Part shown: positions 7,323-14,436 of the stretch, in pieces
How positions within the stretch are numbered: position 1 is the stretch's first letter
How the letters are laid out: the number at the start of each line of letters is the position of its first letter
Assembly (NCBI GenBank): GCA_002385665.1
Contig: DGDX01000084.1
Coordinates: 1 to 23,058, forward strand
DNA from: Firmicutes bacterium UBA3941
GTDB taxonomy: Bacteria > Bacillota > Clostridia > Caldicoprobacterales > UBA3941
Reading direction: 5' to 3'
Length of the DNA stretch: 23,058 nucleotides
Made by a program: the position numbers and the translations under genes
The notes under the pieces: generated by a model
What the model saw: only the letters and a program-made list of their open reading frames with translations
Told to the model about the DNA's origin: nothing
Database searches by the model: none

Positions 7323-8001
7323 CCTCCCTTTCCTCTTCCGTATCGAAGTCAACTAGGTTGACAAACTCTCCATCGTGAAAGCCCATCTGCTTTTTCTTGG
7401 TACCACCTTGCACTTTCTCCCGTAGTTCACCCACTACTTCTGCCAGAATAACCGCTAAAAAACCGGATATAACTACAGCGTCTACAGCCCCCGCTCCCCC
7501 GAATCGTATCGGAGCGGATATGTTATTGGTAAAATTTACTATACCCTGAACAGCATCTGCCAATAATACTCCGACTATACCTGCTATGAATGAAGCACGC
7601 CTGGATCTACCAAACAGATAGGCTATTATCCCTGCTATGATGCCATATACATAATTAGGGTCCACCATCATGGTCTCCGGTTCATGAGGAAGAATCCTAC
7701 CGGCAACATACACCCCTATCGCAGCTAAAATAGAAGCCAGAACAGAGCGAATCCTTTCCTTGGTAGTCCCTGCCTTGGAGAAAACATATATGGCCAGTAT
7801 AAGGGGGATTATAGCACCACCTATATTTATAGAGACCCTCTTCCCCAATGGAATATTAGGTATAAAACTACCGATTAGAATCCCTGCCATGAAAAATAAC
7901 GCAGCTTTATCGCTTAGCCGCATTCTATCCAATATATTATGACCTATTCCAAAGAGGAATAGAATCCCCGTAACAACTAACAAAGTTAGACCTACAGACA
8001 A
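7300..8001 (-). CDS. DUF1614-like multi-pass membrane protein
   Basis: A hydrophobic protein of about 233 residues with roughly six or seven membrane segments and a charged C-terminal tail rich in Glu and Asp. The segments LGSFIPNIPLG-like (GSFIPNIPLGKR), SINIGGAIIPLILAIY and FGGAGAVDAVVISGFLAVIL resemble DUF1614, a membrane family of unknown function. The strong Shine-Dalgarno GAGGTGAT overlaps the first possible GTG (8010); the TTG at 7999-8001 lies at ideal distance, so I choose it. The end of the gene overlaps spoIIP, so the two are translationally coupled and probably function together in sporulation; that is an inference. The family assignment rests on remembered motifs. Confidence 0.75.
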   Translation of the reverse strand: MSVGLTLLVVTGILFLFGIGHNILDRMRLSDKAALFFMAGILIGSFIPNIPLGKRVSINIGGAIIPLILAIYVFSKAGTTKERIRSVLASILAAIGVYVAGRILPHEPETMMVDPNYVYGIIAGIIAYLFGRSRRASFIAGIVGVLLADAVQGIVNFTNNISAPIRFGGAGAVDAVVISGFLAVILAEVVGELREKVQGGTKKKQMGFHDGEFVNLVDFDTEEEREDEGAKGK

Positions 8002-8010
8002 TATTATCAC

Positions 8011-8167
8011 CTCATCTTATGTATTCATTTATTATTGATTTACTGCAAGAACTATGTTTATAATCGATCCTGTAATCTTCGGAAAACGGTTAATGCAATG
8101 GAATCATCTATATATTTACGAATTTCTTAATCACACTTATATTGCCCAGGTCGTGTTAGTTGTATTC
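8011..8167. other. Gap before the DUF1614-spoIIP unit
   Basis: About 155 bp of AT-rich DNA between the nrdR terminator and the DUF1614 gene. A promoter for the four-gene unit must lie here if it is not read through, but I see no convincing sigma-A hexamer pair, and only poor sigma-E-like matches (such as CAATATAA near 8140). No open reading frame of note. Confidence 0.4.
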
Positions 8168-8198
8168 GAATAAAAAAAGAGCCCTTTGTATGGCTCTT
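8168..8198 (-). terminator. Terminator of nrdR
   Basis: On the minus strand: AAGAGCC, an 8-base loop, GGCUCUU, then an uninterrupted run of U. The arms are at 8177-8183 and 8192-8198. It starts about 20 bp after the nrdR stop codon. Confidence 0.88.
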
Positions 8199-8217
8199 GT
8201 GTGCGAGTAATTCGCTT

Positions 8218-8673
8218 TTATCTATCACGTATGATCTTTTCCAATTCTTCCATGAAACTGTTTACATCAGTGAATTGCCTGTACACAGACGCAAAGCGTA
8301 CATAGGCAACTTCGTCCAATTTCTTAAGCCTTTCCATAACCATCTGTCCTATTTTTTCGCTGGTTATTTCCTGTTCCAGAGAGTTGTATACGGCCTTCTC
8401 AATATCCTGTACCAGCTTATCCAAATCCTTTATAGCTACGGGCCTTTTCTCACACGCTTTAACAAGGCCCACCATTATCTTATCTCCATTAAATGACTCT
8501 CTCCTGCCATCTTTCTTTATGACGAATATTGGCAATGTTTCAATCTTCTCATAGGTGGTAAACCTTTTTGCGCACTCTATACACTCCCTGCGCCTGCGAA
8601 TACTAGCACCTTCGTCTGTAGGTCGGGAATCCACAACCCTACTATCCAAACTGCCGCAGAAAGGACACTTCAT
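8218..8673 (-). CDS. nrdR: Transcriptional repressor NrdR of ribonucleotide reductase genes
   Basis: NrdR senses ATP/dATP and represses ribonucleotide reductase operons. The protein is 151 residues, normal length. The zinc ribbon is complete with Cys 3, 6, 31 and 34 (MKCPFCG and [11 protein letters not shown]), followed by RFTTYEKIE and the ATP-cone domain ([11 protein letters not shown] through about residue 140, including [14 protein letters not shown]). The ATG is preceded by CGGAGG. It has its own promoter and terminator, so it is a single-gene unit between sporulation genes; nrdR next to ymxH and sigG is a common clostridial order as I recall. Confidence 0.98.
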   Translation of the reverse strand: MKCPFCGSLDSRVVDSRPTDEGASIRRRRECIECAKRFTTYEKIETLPIFVIKKDGRRESFNGDKIMVGLVKACEKRPVAIKDLDKLVQDIEKAVYNSLEQEITSEKIGQMVMERLKKLDEVAYVRFASVYRQFTDVNSFMEELEKIIRDR

Positions 8674-8711
8674 GAGTACAAACCTCCGTTTCTGACCCCT
8701 TACTCCTAAAT

Positions 8712-8725
8712 GACAACAATTTGTC
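8712..8725. promoter_or_regulatory. Inverted repeat in the nrdR leader
   Basis: GACAA, four bases, TTGTC: a 14-bp inverted repeat with perfect 5-bp arms located just downstream of the predicted nrdR transcription start. Possible operator, but it does not look like the NrdR box as I remember it. Confidence 0.35.
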
Positions 8726-8738
8726 TAACTCTTTGTCC

Positions 8739-8767
8739 ATTGTACCTATATTTTCCATACTTGTCTA
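8739..8767 (-). promoter_or_regulatory. Sigma-A promoter of nrdR
   Basis: Minus strand TAGACA (8762-8767), a 17-bp spacer, TACAAT (8739-8744). Each hexamer matches the consensus in five of six positions. It lies about 65 bp before the nrdR start codon. Confidence 0.68.
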
Positions 8768-8797
8768 GGCTTTTTTATAGTTAGCCCATTTTTTCAT

Positions 8798-9049
8798 TTA
8801 ATTCTCAAATCTATTGGAGTCTACATCCACCAGAATGACATCGTCACCTATCTTTTTTATCCTATCCCAAGGTATCACATAATCCTTTTCTCCTTTCAAA
8901 AACCCCATTAATCTATTTGACCCAGGGACTACTATCGCTGTTATTCTACCGGCTTGAAGATCAAATTCCATATCAACTATCACGCCAAGCCTTTTACCAT
9001 TTCTAATATTAATTACTTCCTTTTGCCGAAAGTCTGACGACTTTGCCAT
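8798..9049 (-). CDS. ylmC: YlmC/YmxH family PRC-barrel sporulation-associated protein
   Basis: A small protein of 83 residues that forms one PRC-barrel domain: RQKEVINIRNGKRLGVIVD, AGRITAIVVPG, then YVIPWDRIKKIGDDVILVD. This is the YlmC/YmxH family, which sits near sigG in Bacillus and Clostridia. No precise function is known; PRC-barrels usually bind other proteins or RNA. The ATG at 9047-9049 follows GGGGTGGTGGG; a GTG at 9061 would add four residues but lacks a spaced ribosome binding site. It lies after the sigG terminator, with a TATAAT-like -10 upstream (about 9085) but no good -35. Confidence 0.92.
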   Translation of the reverse strand: MAKSSDFRQKEVINIRNGKRLGVIVDMEFDLQAGRITAIVVPGSNRLMGFLKGEKDYVIPWDRIKKIGDDVILVDVDSNRFEN

Positions 9050-9130
9050 AATACCCACCACCCCTGTTCTATTGAACTAATATATTATATTCCTTCCTGG
9101 ACGAGGGTATGAAAGAAGTATCCATCCTCT

Positions 9131-9162
9131 AAAACAACAAAAGCAATTGCACTCGCAATTGC
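9131..9162 (-). terminator. Terminator of sigG
   Basis: On the minus strand GCAAUUGC, a 4-base loop, GCAAUUGC, then UUUUGUUGUUUU. Stem arms are 9143-9150 and 9155-9162. It lies about 27 bp after the sigG stop codon and separates sigG from ymxH/ylmC. Confidence 0.75.
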
Positions 9163-9164
9163 AA
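9141..9164. repeat. 24-bp palindromic element, copy 2, in the sigG terminator
   Basis: Shares 19 of 24 positions with 5048-5071, with identical outer 8-base segments (AAGCAATT and AATTGCAA) and a paired change of the inner A-T to G-C. Here the element is part of the sigG terminator. Confidence 0.45.
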
Positions 9165-9188
9165 TATAAAATAAAGCAAAGCGCGGAT

Positions 9189-9962
9189 TTATATATGCTT
9201 GCGCATATGATTCAGAGCTGTCTTTTCTAAACGTGATACCTGTGCTTGTGAAATTCCAATCTCGTCAGCGACCTCCATTTGGGTCCTACCTTCAAAGAAT
9301 CTGAGGGTCAATATGAGCTTTTCGCGTTGGTTGAGCTTACTCATTGCTTCCCGTAAAGCAATACCTTCCAGCCATGTATCATCCAAATTCTTTTCGTCAC
9401 TTACCTGATCCATAACAAAAATAGCATCCCCACCATCATTGTATATTGGTTCAAACAGAGAAATTGGGTCCTGTATGGCATCCAGGGCAAAAACAACTTC
9501 CTCCCTGGGAATATTGAGTTCATCGGCTATTTCTGTAACTGTAGGCTCCTTGGAATTTTTGTTTATCAATTGGTCCCTTATCTGAAGTGCCTTATAGGCA
9601 ATATCCCTAAGGGATCTGCTTACTCTAATGGAATTGTTGTCCCTTAAGTATCTTCGGATTTCCCCTATTATCATGGGGACAGCATAGGTTGAAAACCTTA
9701 CATTATGTGACAAATCAAAATTATCAATGGCTTTTATAAGTCCGATACACCCAACCTGAAAAAGGTCGTCAATGTTTTCTCCGCGGTTGTTGAACCGCTT
9801 TATAACGCTCAAAACCAGCCTTAGATTTCCCTGTATAAATTCCTCCCTTGCACTTTCGTCACCCGCGTGCATAAGAGCAAATAACTCCTTCATCCTCTCA
9901 TTTGATAGTACCGGCAGCTTAGAAGTGTTCACCCCACAGATCTCTACTTTATTTACAAGCAT
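9189..9962 (-). CDS. sigG: RNA polymerase sporulation sigma factor SigG (late forespore)
   Basis: Sigma-G directs late forespore transcription after engulfment. The protein is 257 residues and nearly collinear with Bacillus SigG: NKVEICGVNTSKLPVLSN at the start, NLRLVLSVIKRFNNRGE and DLFQVGCIGLIKAIDNFD (region 2), RFSTYAVPMIIGEIRRYLRDN, FEPIYNDGGDAIFVMDQ (region 3), and the C-terminal helix-turn-helix GRTQMEVADEIGISQAQVSRLEK (region 4). The ATG at 9960-9962 follows GGAGG with good spacing; the in-frame upstream extension to 10034 is not conserved and lacks a binding site. It has its own forespore-type promoter and a leader hairpin, and lies 198 bp after sigE, as in Bacillus. Confidence 0.98.
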   Translation of the reverse strand: MLVNKVEICGVNTSKLPVLSNERMKELFALMHAGDESAREEFIQGNLRLVLSVIKRFNNRGENIDDLFQVGCIGLIKAIDNFDLSHNVRFSTYAVPMIIGEIRRYLRDNNSIRVSRSLRDIAYKALQIRDQLINKNSKEPTVTEIADELNIPREEVVFALDAIQDPISLFEPIYNDGGDAIFVMDQVSDEKNLDDTWLEGIALREAMSKLNQREKLILTLRFFEGRTQMEVADEIGISQAQVSRLEKTALNHMRKHI

Positions 9963-10001
9963 ACCAAAACCTCCGTCCGTCTGCAGTAGGATATAGTTAA
10001 T

Positions 10002-10055
10002 GGTTTCAGTAATAGAGTTGGTCAAATCAATCATAGATTAATCAAAACTGAAACC
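10002..10055 (-). ncRNA. Hairpin in the sigG leader
   Basis: Perfect 9-bp inverted repeat GGTTTCAGT / ACTGAAACC with arms at 10002-10010 and 10047-10055 and a 36-base loop. It lies between the candidate sigG promoter and the ribosome binding site. There is no U-tract, so it is not a terminator; a role in controlling sigG translation is possible. Confidence 0.4.
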
Positions 10056-10077
10056 TCAGATGCTAGCTCTATAGACG

Positions 10078-10107
10078 AAGTATTGCCCCGGACCAAGGTT
10101 TTTATTC
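10078..10107 (-). promoter_or_regulatory. Candidate sigma-F/sigma-G promoter of sigG
   Basis: Minus strand GAATA (10103-10107), a 15-bp spacer, GGCAATACTT (10078-10087). The -10 matches all fixed positions of the forespore pattern GGnnAnAnTn and the -35 resembles GYATA; the spacer is one base shorter than usual. The position, between sigE and sigG, is where the Bacillus sigG promoter lies. Confidence 0.5.
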
Positions 10108-10160
10108 TAAAACTGGATTTACAATATTTGTATGTTAATGTAAAATTTCGGCGATATAGA

Positions 10161-10898
10161 CTATACCATTTCGGAGATTTCCTTCTTAAGCCTCTTAATT
10201 ATCCGCTTTTCCAGCCTTGATATATATGATTGGGAAATCCCTAAAAAATCTGCTACTTCTTTCTGAGTTTGCTCTTTACCACCATTTAATCCAAATCTAA
10301 GCTCCATTATTTTTTTCTCCCGGATAGTCAGTTTATCCATAGCCAAGTTTAAGAGTTCCCGTTCCACCTCTTCCTCAATGAATTTATAGACCATATCGTT
10401 CTCTGTTCCTAAAATATCCGACAGGAGCAATTCGTTCCCATCCCAATCAATGTTTAATGGCTCATCGAAGGAGATTTCTGATCTTATTTTTCCATTTCTT
10501 CTGAGATACATGAGTATTTCATTTTCGATACATCTGGAAGCATAGGTTGCAAGCTTTATCTTTTTGTTTGGATCAAAGGTATTGACTGCCTTTATAAGTC
10601 CTATAGTTCCTATGGAAATCAGGTCCTCCAATCCTATCCCCGTATTCTCGAATTTCCTGGCAATATAGACAACTAGTCTTAGATTTCTCTCTATCAATAT
10701 ACTCTTCACAGATTTATCCCCTATGGCCAGGCGATCTATCAGGTCAATCTCCTCTTCACTACTTAAGGGTGGAGGCAATGCCTCACTCCCACTTATGTAG
10801 AATATGGGCAGTTCATTAAGGAAGGGGAATTTTTTAAGTATTCTAAGCCAGATAAGAAACAGACGATATCGAACCTTGTCAATAAAAATTCTACTCAA
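10161..10898 (-). CDS. sigE: RNA polymerase sporulation sigma factor SigE precursor (early mother cell)
   Basis: Pro-sigma-E is membrane-tethered by an N-terminal prosequence and is cut by SpoIIGA to give the early mother-cell sigma factor. The protein is 245 residues. Residues 1 to about 32 are the amphipathic prosequence; GSEALPPPL (37-45) matches the mature start region in Bacillus. Then come [55 protein letters not shown] and [19 protein letters not shown], ending with the region 4 helix-turn-helix [21 protein letters not shown]. The start is TTG at 10896-10898, nine bases after a perfect AAGGAGG; the reading frame upstream runs through this ribosome binding site and is not coding. spoIIGA ends 24 bp upstream. 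Confidence 0.98.
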   Translation of the reverse strand: MSRIFIDKVRYRLFLIWLRILKKFPFLNELPIFYISGSEALPPPLSSEEEIDLIDRLAIGDKSVKSILIERNLRLVVYIARKFENTGIGLEDLISIGTIGLIKAVNTFDPNKKIKLATYASRCIENEILMYLRRNGKIRSEISFDEPLNIDWDGNELLLSDILGTENDMVYKFIEEEVERELLNLAMDKLTIREKKIMELRFGLNGGKEQTQKEVADFLGISQSYISRLEKRIIKRLKKEISEMV

Positions 10899-10922
10899 TC
10901 CTATTTTCCTCCTTTCTAACAA

Positions 10923-11843
10923 TCAAGTAGCTATTAAACTAAATACCATTTCCGGGTGAATAAGGGCGTGGTATTGCCCATCCTTCGACAGTTCCTTTGC
11001 GGATAAAGCAACTATTGCATCATCCGTCCCATGCCAGCTGCCATCAAGGAAAATCAAGACCTTACTGGGTTTAAAACCTACTAAGAAACCTCCTGGCTTG
11101 CCTACCGCATAATAAGGTATTAGGCGAAATATGGTACTAAACTGGGGTTCTGAAATAGTTTTCGCTATATAATCTATATCCTGCTCCCTATTGCATATAA
11201 AGATATCCCTTATCTCCATGGGCAGAGCCTTTTGTATTTTGGAATATTCTACAATAATGACTGGACTTTGGGTAATGGGATCGTACAGTGAATTCCCTGT
11301 ATCCAATAGCCCCTTTAGTATAAAATCCATTCCCTTATGCCTTATTTCAATACTATAGATAAGGCTGGTGGTCAGCCGCCTGTTTCGTATTTTAGACCAT
11401 AAACCACGGACCAGGATAACCACCATCACAGATGACAAAAATATAGTTTTGGCAGGGAAATTCCTTAAATAGAATATCCCCTTCTTTATGGTGATAATAT
11501 CTTCAGTAAAGTAATATATTCCAAAAGCTGCTCCTCCAAAAATAAAAGTTAAGGCGTAAAATAAGCCTATGAGCCTAATAAGCCTAGCCAAGGATGTATA
11601 CCTATATCCTATCAATACTATACAGATAGATAGGATGATCTTTGTTATCGTATTATCCAGTATATTGTTATTGGTTGTGATTAATAGTACAACATATATT
11701 GCGCCTATACAGGATGCTATCCATAATCTCCATCGGGGTGTTTCATCTTTATATACTTTGGATACGGTCCATAAGAGTATATAGTTCATGATTAGATTAT
11801 CAAACCATATAACATCCAGGTACCTATACTCTATGGACACCAC
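10923..11843 (-). CDS. spoIIGA: Sporulation sigma-E factor-processing peptidase SpoIIGA
   Basis: SpoIIGA is the membrane aspartic protease that processes pro-sigma-E in response to the forespore signal protein SpoIIR. From the GTG at 11841-11843 it has 306 residues, matching the Bacillus length (309). The N-terminal half has about five membrane segments, starting with EYRYLDVIWFDNLIMNYILL; the C-terminal half carries the catalytic motif LLDTGNSLYDP, with Asp at residue 181. The GTG is nine bases after GGAGAG; further upstream in-frame codons run into the promoter and the ftsZ terminator, so they are excluded. It is followed 24 bp later by sigE, its substrate gene. A Spo0A-type promoter lies upstream. 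Confidence 0.95.
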   Translation of the reverse strand: MVSIEYRYLDVIWFDNLIMNYILLWTVSKVYKDETPRWRLWIASCIGAIYVVLLITTNNNILDNTITKIILSICIVLIGYRYTSLARLIRLIGLFYALTFIFGGAAFGIYYFTEDIITIKKGIFYLRNFPAKTIFLSSVMVVILVRGLWSKIRNRRLTTSLIYSIEIRHKGMDFILKGLLDTGNSLYDPITQSPVIIVEYSKIQKALPMEIRDIFICNREQDIDYIAKTISEPQFSTIFRLIPYYAVGKPGGFLVGFKPSKVLIFLDGSWHGTDDAIVALSAKELSKDGQYHALIHPEMVFSLIAT

Positions 11844-11871
11844 GACCACACTCTCTCCATGTATTGTCCTT

Positions 11872-11905
11872 ATTATATAATACATCCATCTAAAATCTTG
11901 TAGAA
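11872..11905 (-). promoter_or_regulatory. Candidate Spo0A-activated promoter of spoIIGA-sigE
   Basis: TATAAT on the minus strand at 11872-11877, without a good -35 at 17 bp. The plus strand carries TGTAGAA at 11899-11905, one mismatch from the Spo0A box TGTCGAA, centred near -37 relative to the expected start. The Bacillus spoIIG promoter also has an atypical -35 arrangement and a Spo0A site in this area. Inference by analogy. Confidence 0.5.
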
Positions 11906-11914
11906 CTGTGTACT

Positions 11915-11955
11915 TGAATAAAAAAAACAAGCGACAATTTTTTATTGTCGCTTGT
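11915..11955 (-). terminator. Terminator of ftsZ and the dcw cluster
   Basis: Perfect 12-bp stem (11927-11938 and 11944-11955, ACAAGCGACAAT and ATTGTCGCTTGT) with a 5-base loop, followed on the minus strand by a run of U. It isolates the division cluster from spoIIGA. Confidence 0.92.
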
Positions 11956-12022
11956 ATCTACACATGACTATAGCATATTAATTTGGTGATGAAAAATCTA
12001 TAATTTAATTATACACCCTTAC

Positions 12023-13099
12023 CTAGCTTCTGCCCCGCCTTAAAAATGTAGGAATTACCAGATCGTCTTCCTGATACTCTTGCTGCAATTGTGAATCAGC
12101 TGCTCTACCTATGCTCCTCTTTAATTCTCTGGAGGTTTGGGCCTTCTCATGTTCGAAACCGGTGGCTATTACCGTAATCCTAAGTTCGTCTTCCAGGGAC
12201 TCATCTATAACAGCTCCGAAAATTATATTGGCATCTGGGTGAGCTGCCTGGGCTACCAGCTCCGCTGCTTCATTGACTTCAAAAAGACCTAGATTAGCTC
12301 CTCCGGTTATGTTTAGGAGCACACCCCTGGCTCCATCTATAGTAGTTTCCAACAAGGGACTCTGAATAGCCTGCTTGGCGGCATCAATGGCTCTGCTGTC
12401 GCCGCTACCTTTACCTATACCCATATGGGCCAGACCTTTTTCCCTCATTATGGTGCGCACATCGGCAAAGTCCAGGTTAACCAAACCTGGTACGGCTATT
12501 AAGTCTGAAATTCCTTGTACCCCTTGCCTTAAAACATCATCGGCAATCCTAAAGGCCTCAACCATCGAGGTACGCTTTTCTATTACCTGCAGTAGCCTGT
12601 CATTGGGTATGGTTACCAGGGTATCCACCCTTTCCTTTAATTCAACTATACCCCTCTCAGCATTGGTCATCCTTTGTCGTCCCTCAAAGAGGAAGGGTTT
12701 TGTAACCACTCCTACAGTCAGAATACCCAATTCCTTGGCTATCTCAGCCACTATAGGTGCAGCCCCTGTGCCGGTACCTCCCCCCATACCCGCAGTAATA
12801 AATACCATATCCGCACCTTCAAGTGCCAGCTGGATATCCTCCCTGCTTTCTTCTGCAGCCTTTTGTCCAATTTCCGGATTGGCCCCGGCACCAAGTCCCT
12901 TTGTTAGCTTCTCACCTATTTGTATCTTTATATTTGATTGGGATATATGTAATGCCTGCTTGTCCGTATTAATGCAAATAAATTCTACGCCCTTTAGACC
13001 ATACTGGACCATTCTATTTATGGCATTATTTCCTCCACCCCCAACGCCAACCACTTTTATATCAGCAAATTGATCCATATCAATATCGAATTCCAGCAT
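12023..13099 (-). CDS. ftsZ: Cell division protein FtsZ
   Basis: FtsZ is the tubulin-like GTPase that forms the division ring at midcell and, in sporulation, at the pole. The protein is 358 residues. It has [16 protein letters not shown] near the N-terminus, the tubulin signature GGGTGTG at 106-112, the T7 loop NLDFADV at 208-214, and the C-terminal peptide IPTFLRR (about 349-355) that binds FtsA and SepF. The ATG has GGGAGGAAGGGA upstream. It is preceded by a 184-bp gap after sbp with no ftsA, and ends the cluster at a strong terminator. I see no strong sigma-A promoter in the gap, although it is long enough for one. Confidence 0.99.
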   Translation of the reverse strand: MLEFDIDMDQFADIKVVGVGGGGNNAINRMVQYGLKGVEFICINTDKQALHISQSNIKIQIGEKLTKGLGAGANPEIGQKAAEESREDIQLALEGADMVFITAGMGGGTGTGAAPIVAEIAKELGILTVGVVTKPFLFEGRQRMTNAERGIVELKERVDTLVTIPNDRLLQVIEKRTSMVEAFRIADDVLRQGVQGISDLIAVPGLVNLDFADVRTIMREKGLAHMGIGKGSGDSRAIDAAKQAIQSPLLETTIDGARGVLLNITGGANLGLFEVNEAAELVAQAAHPDANIIFGAVIDESLEDELRITVIATGFEHEKAQTSRELKRSIGRAADSQLQQEYQEDDLVIPTFLRRGRS

Positions 13100-13239
13100 T
13101 TCCCTTCCTCCCCTAATTCCTTTTTCAGCGAATAATCAACCATTAACCGGCCTATCCAGTGAAAATCCCGTATCTAAACGGAGAATTCTGTAGATCATGT
13201 AGTGACAATAGCATTTAGATTAATATGTTTAATATATTC

Positions 13240-13255
13240 TTTATGTTATCATAAA
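13240..13255. repeat. Small inverted repeat between sbp and ftsZ
   Basis: TTTATG, four bases, CATAAA: a 16-bp AT-rich palindrome in the sbp-ftsZ gap. It has no U-tract on the minus strand. Possible protein-binding site, or chance in AT-rich DNA. Confidence 0.25.
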
Positions 13256-13283
13256 TCACCATAAAACGGAATAACATAATTAA

Positions 13284-13655
13284 TTATTTTTCCTGACCTA
13301 TACCGGACTTTTTGCGTAAATATGTCAAAAAGTGTCGGCGCATGGCAGCAAAATTTTGGAATAATCTTATGCCAAAGGCGAAGATAGCAGCCAAATATAT
13401 AGGGACATCCAATCTATCTCCTATATAGGCCAGCCCTGCCGCCAAAAAGGCGTTACCAAAAAATCCCGAGATGAAGATATCGGACTCAAAGTTATCCTCG
13501 AGCTTTGCTCGCATTCCGCCAAATACCGAGTCTAGAGCCGCCAAAACCGCAATAGACATATACGGTGCATAAGTCATGGGGATCTGTAGCGGTAACAAGA
13601 GTCCCAGAACAATCCCTATAATTACACCCAGCAATGGAAGCAACATCTTATTCAT
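13284..13655 (-). CDS. sbp: Small basic protein Sbp (DUF1290 family)
   Basis: A 123-residue membrane protein with about three or four hydrophobic segments, including MLLPLLGVIIGIVLGLLLP at the start, and a basic tail. SIAVLAALDSVFGGMRAKLEDNF is the recognisable family block. In Bacillus, sbp lies between ylxX and ftsA in the same order; its function is unknown but its place in the division cluster is conserved. It overlaps the upstream DUF881 gene by 8 bp, indicating translational coupling. Confidence 0.95.
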   Translation of the reverse strand: MNKMLLPLLGVIIGIVLGLLLPLQIPMTYAPYMSIAVLAALDSVFGGMRAKLEDNFESDIFISGFFGNAFLAAGLAYIGDRLDVPIYLAAIFAFGIRLFQNFAAMRRHFLTYLRKKSGIGQEK

Positions 13656-14427
13656 CCTCCCTTATAGGTTTAGCATATCTAAATTCTATGTCACCGATAT
13701 AGCGCGGTATCTGTATCACGTCCTTTTGTTTAATTTCAAATCTCAATCCCCAGAACATCAAGGTTTGATAGATACTATCATCTCTCTGGAAATAAGAAGT
13801 CAGGACCTCCGGGTCTCCAATGGCATGAATAATGAACGGGGGAGCAAATCGCTGCTCCTTGCCTACATTAATGGTAGGCCCGCCACAGCTTATCCTGGAT
13901 GACCCTGTAATCCTTACACCGTTTATCGCCACTGCTTCGGCTCCCGCTGCCCTAAGCTCATTTACCACTTCAAGAAGATCGCTGTCATGAACTATATAAT
14001 AGCCAATCATATCCGTATCGCTATCTAAAATGGTATCCCTTTTTCTATCATCCAGTATGATCTCTACACCGGGTCCTTCAATATCCAACATTCCCGCTAT
14101 CATCCTGCTATCTTGTAATTCTTGTCGGATTTGCTCTCCCCTGTCTAGCTTGGCAGCGGCTGTTTCTTCATGTTCTGATATTATCTTTTCCAGTTCTCTA
14201 ATTTCTTCCAATAAAAGAGCCTTGCTTTCTTCAAGAGCCTTTGTCTGATTTAAGTAATATTCTATACTGGCTATGGATCTATCCTGAAAATATCGATCCA
14301 GGGTATAGGGGGACAGCATATTGCTAAACCCAAGCTGAGGGTTTTGAGCTTCAAAAGCCCTTATTGCAAAAAAACCAGCCAGTATCCCAACAAAGGTCAG
14401 TATCCAAATATCCTTCTTTATTTTCAT
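13648..14427 (-). CDS. DUF881 family protein (YlxX position)
   Basis: A 259-residue protein with an N-terminal membrane anchor (about 7-25), a coiled-coil segment (about 60-105, rich in Glu, Lys and Leu), and the DUF881 domain: GMLDIEGPGVEIILDD, LLEVVNELRAAGAEAVAINGVRI, then APPFIIHAIGDPEVL. The domain is expected outside the membrane. It corresponds by position to ylxX of Bacillus. The function is unknown; the pair of DUF881 proteins next to divIB and sbp suggests a role at the division site. The start lies 10 bp after the preceding DUF881 gene and the end overlaps sbp. Confidence 0.93.
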   Translation of the reverse strand: MKIKKDIWILTFVGILAGFFAIRAFEAQNPQLGFSNMLSPYTLDRYFQDRSIASIEYYLNQTKALEESKALLLEEIRELEKIISEHEETAAAKLDRGEQIRQELQDSRMIAGMLDIEGPGVEIILDDRKRDTILDSDTDMIGYYIVHDSDLLEVVNELRAAGAEAVAINGVRITGSSRISCGGPTINVGKEQRFAPPFIIHAIGDPEVLTSYFQRDDSIYQTLMFWGLRFEIKQKDVIQIPRYIGDIEFRYAKPIREDE

Positions 14428-14436
14428 CTGTATCCC

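Noticed and set aside
8100..8170. Sigma-E promoter for the DUF1614-spoIIP unit
   Set aside because: Partial matches such as CAATATAA lack a -10 with the expected CATA core at correct spacing.
9963..10034. N-terminal extension of SigG to 10034
   Set aside because: Bacillus SigG aligns from the Met at 9962, which has GGAGG at good distance; the extension crosses the leader hairpin.
11844..11930. N-terminal extension of SpoIIGA to 11930
   Set aside because: It would begin inside the ftsZ terminator and run through the TATAAT element; length and alignment favour the GTG at 11843.
12375..13073. Long plus-strand open frame opposite ftsZ (232 codons)
   Set aside because: It is antisense to a clearly conserved ftsZ, has a low-complexity Pro/Ser-rich translation, and no ribosome binding site; a shadow of codon use.
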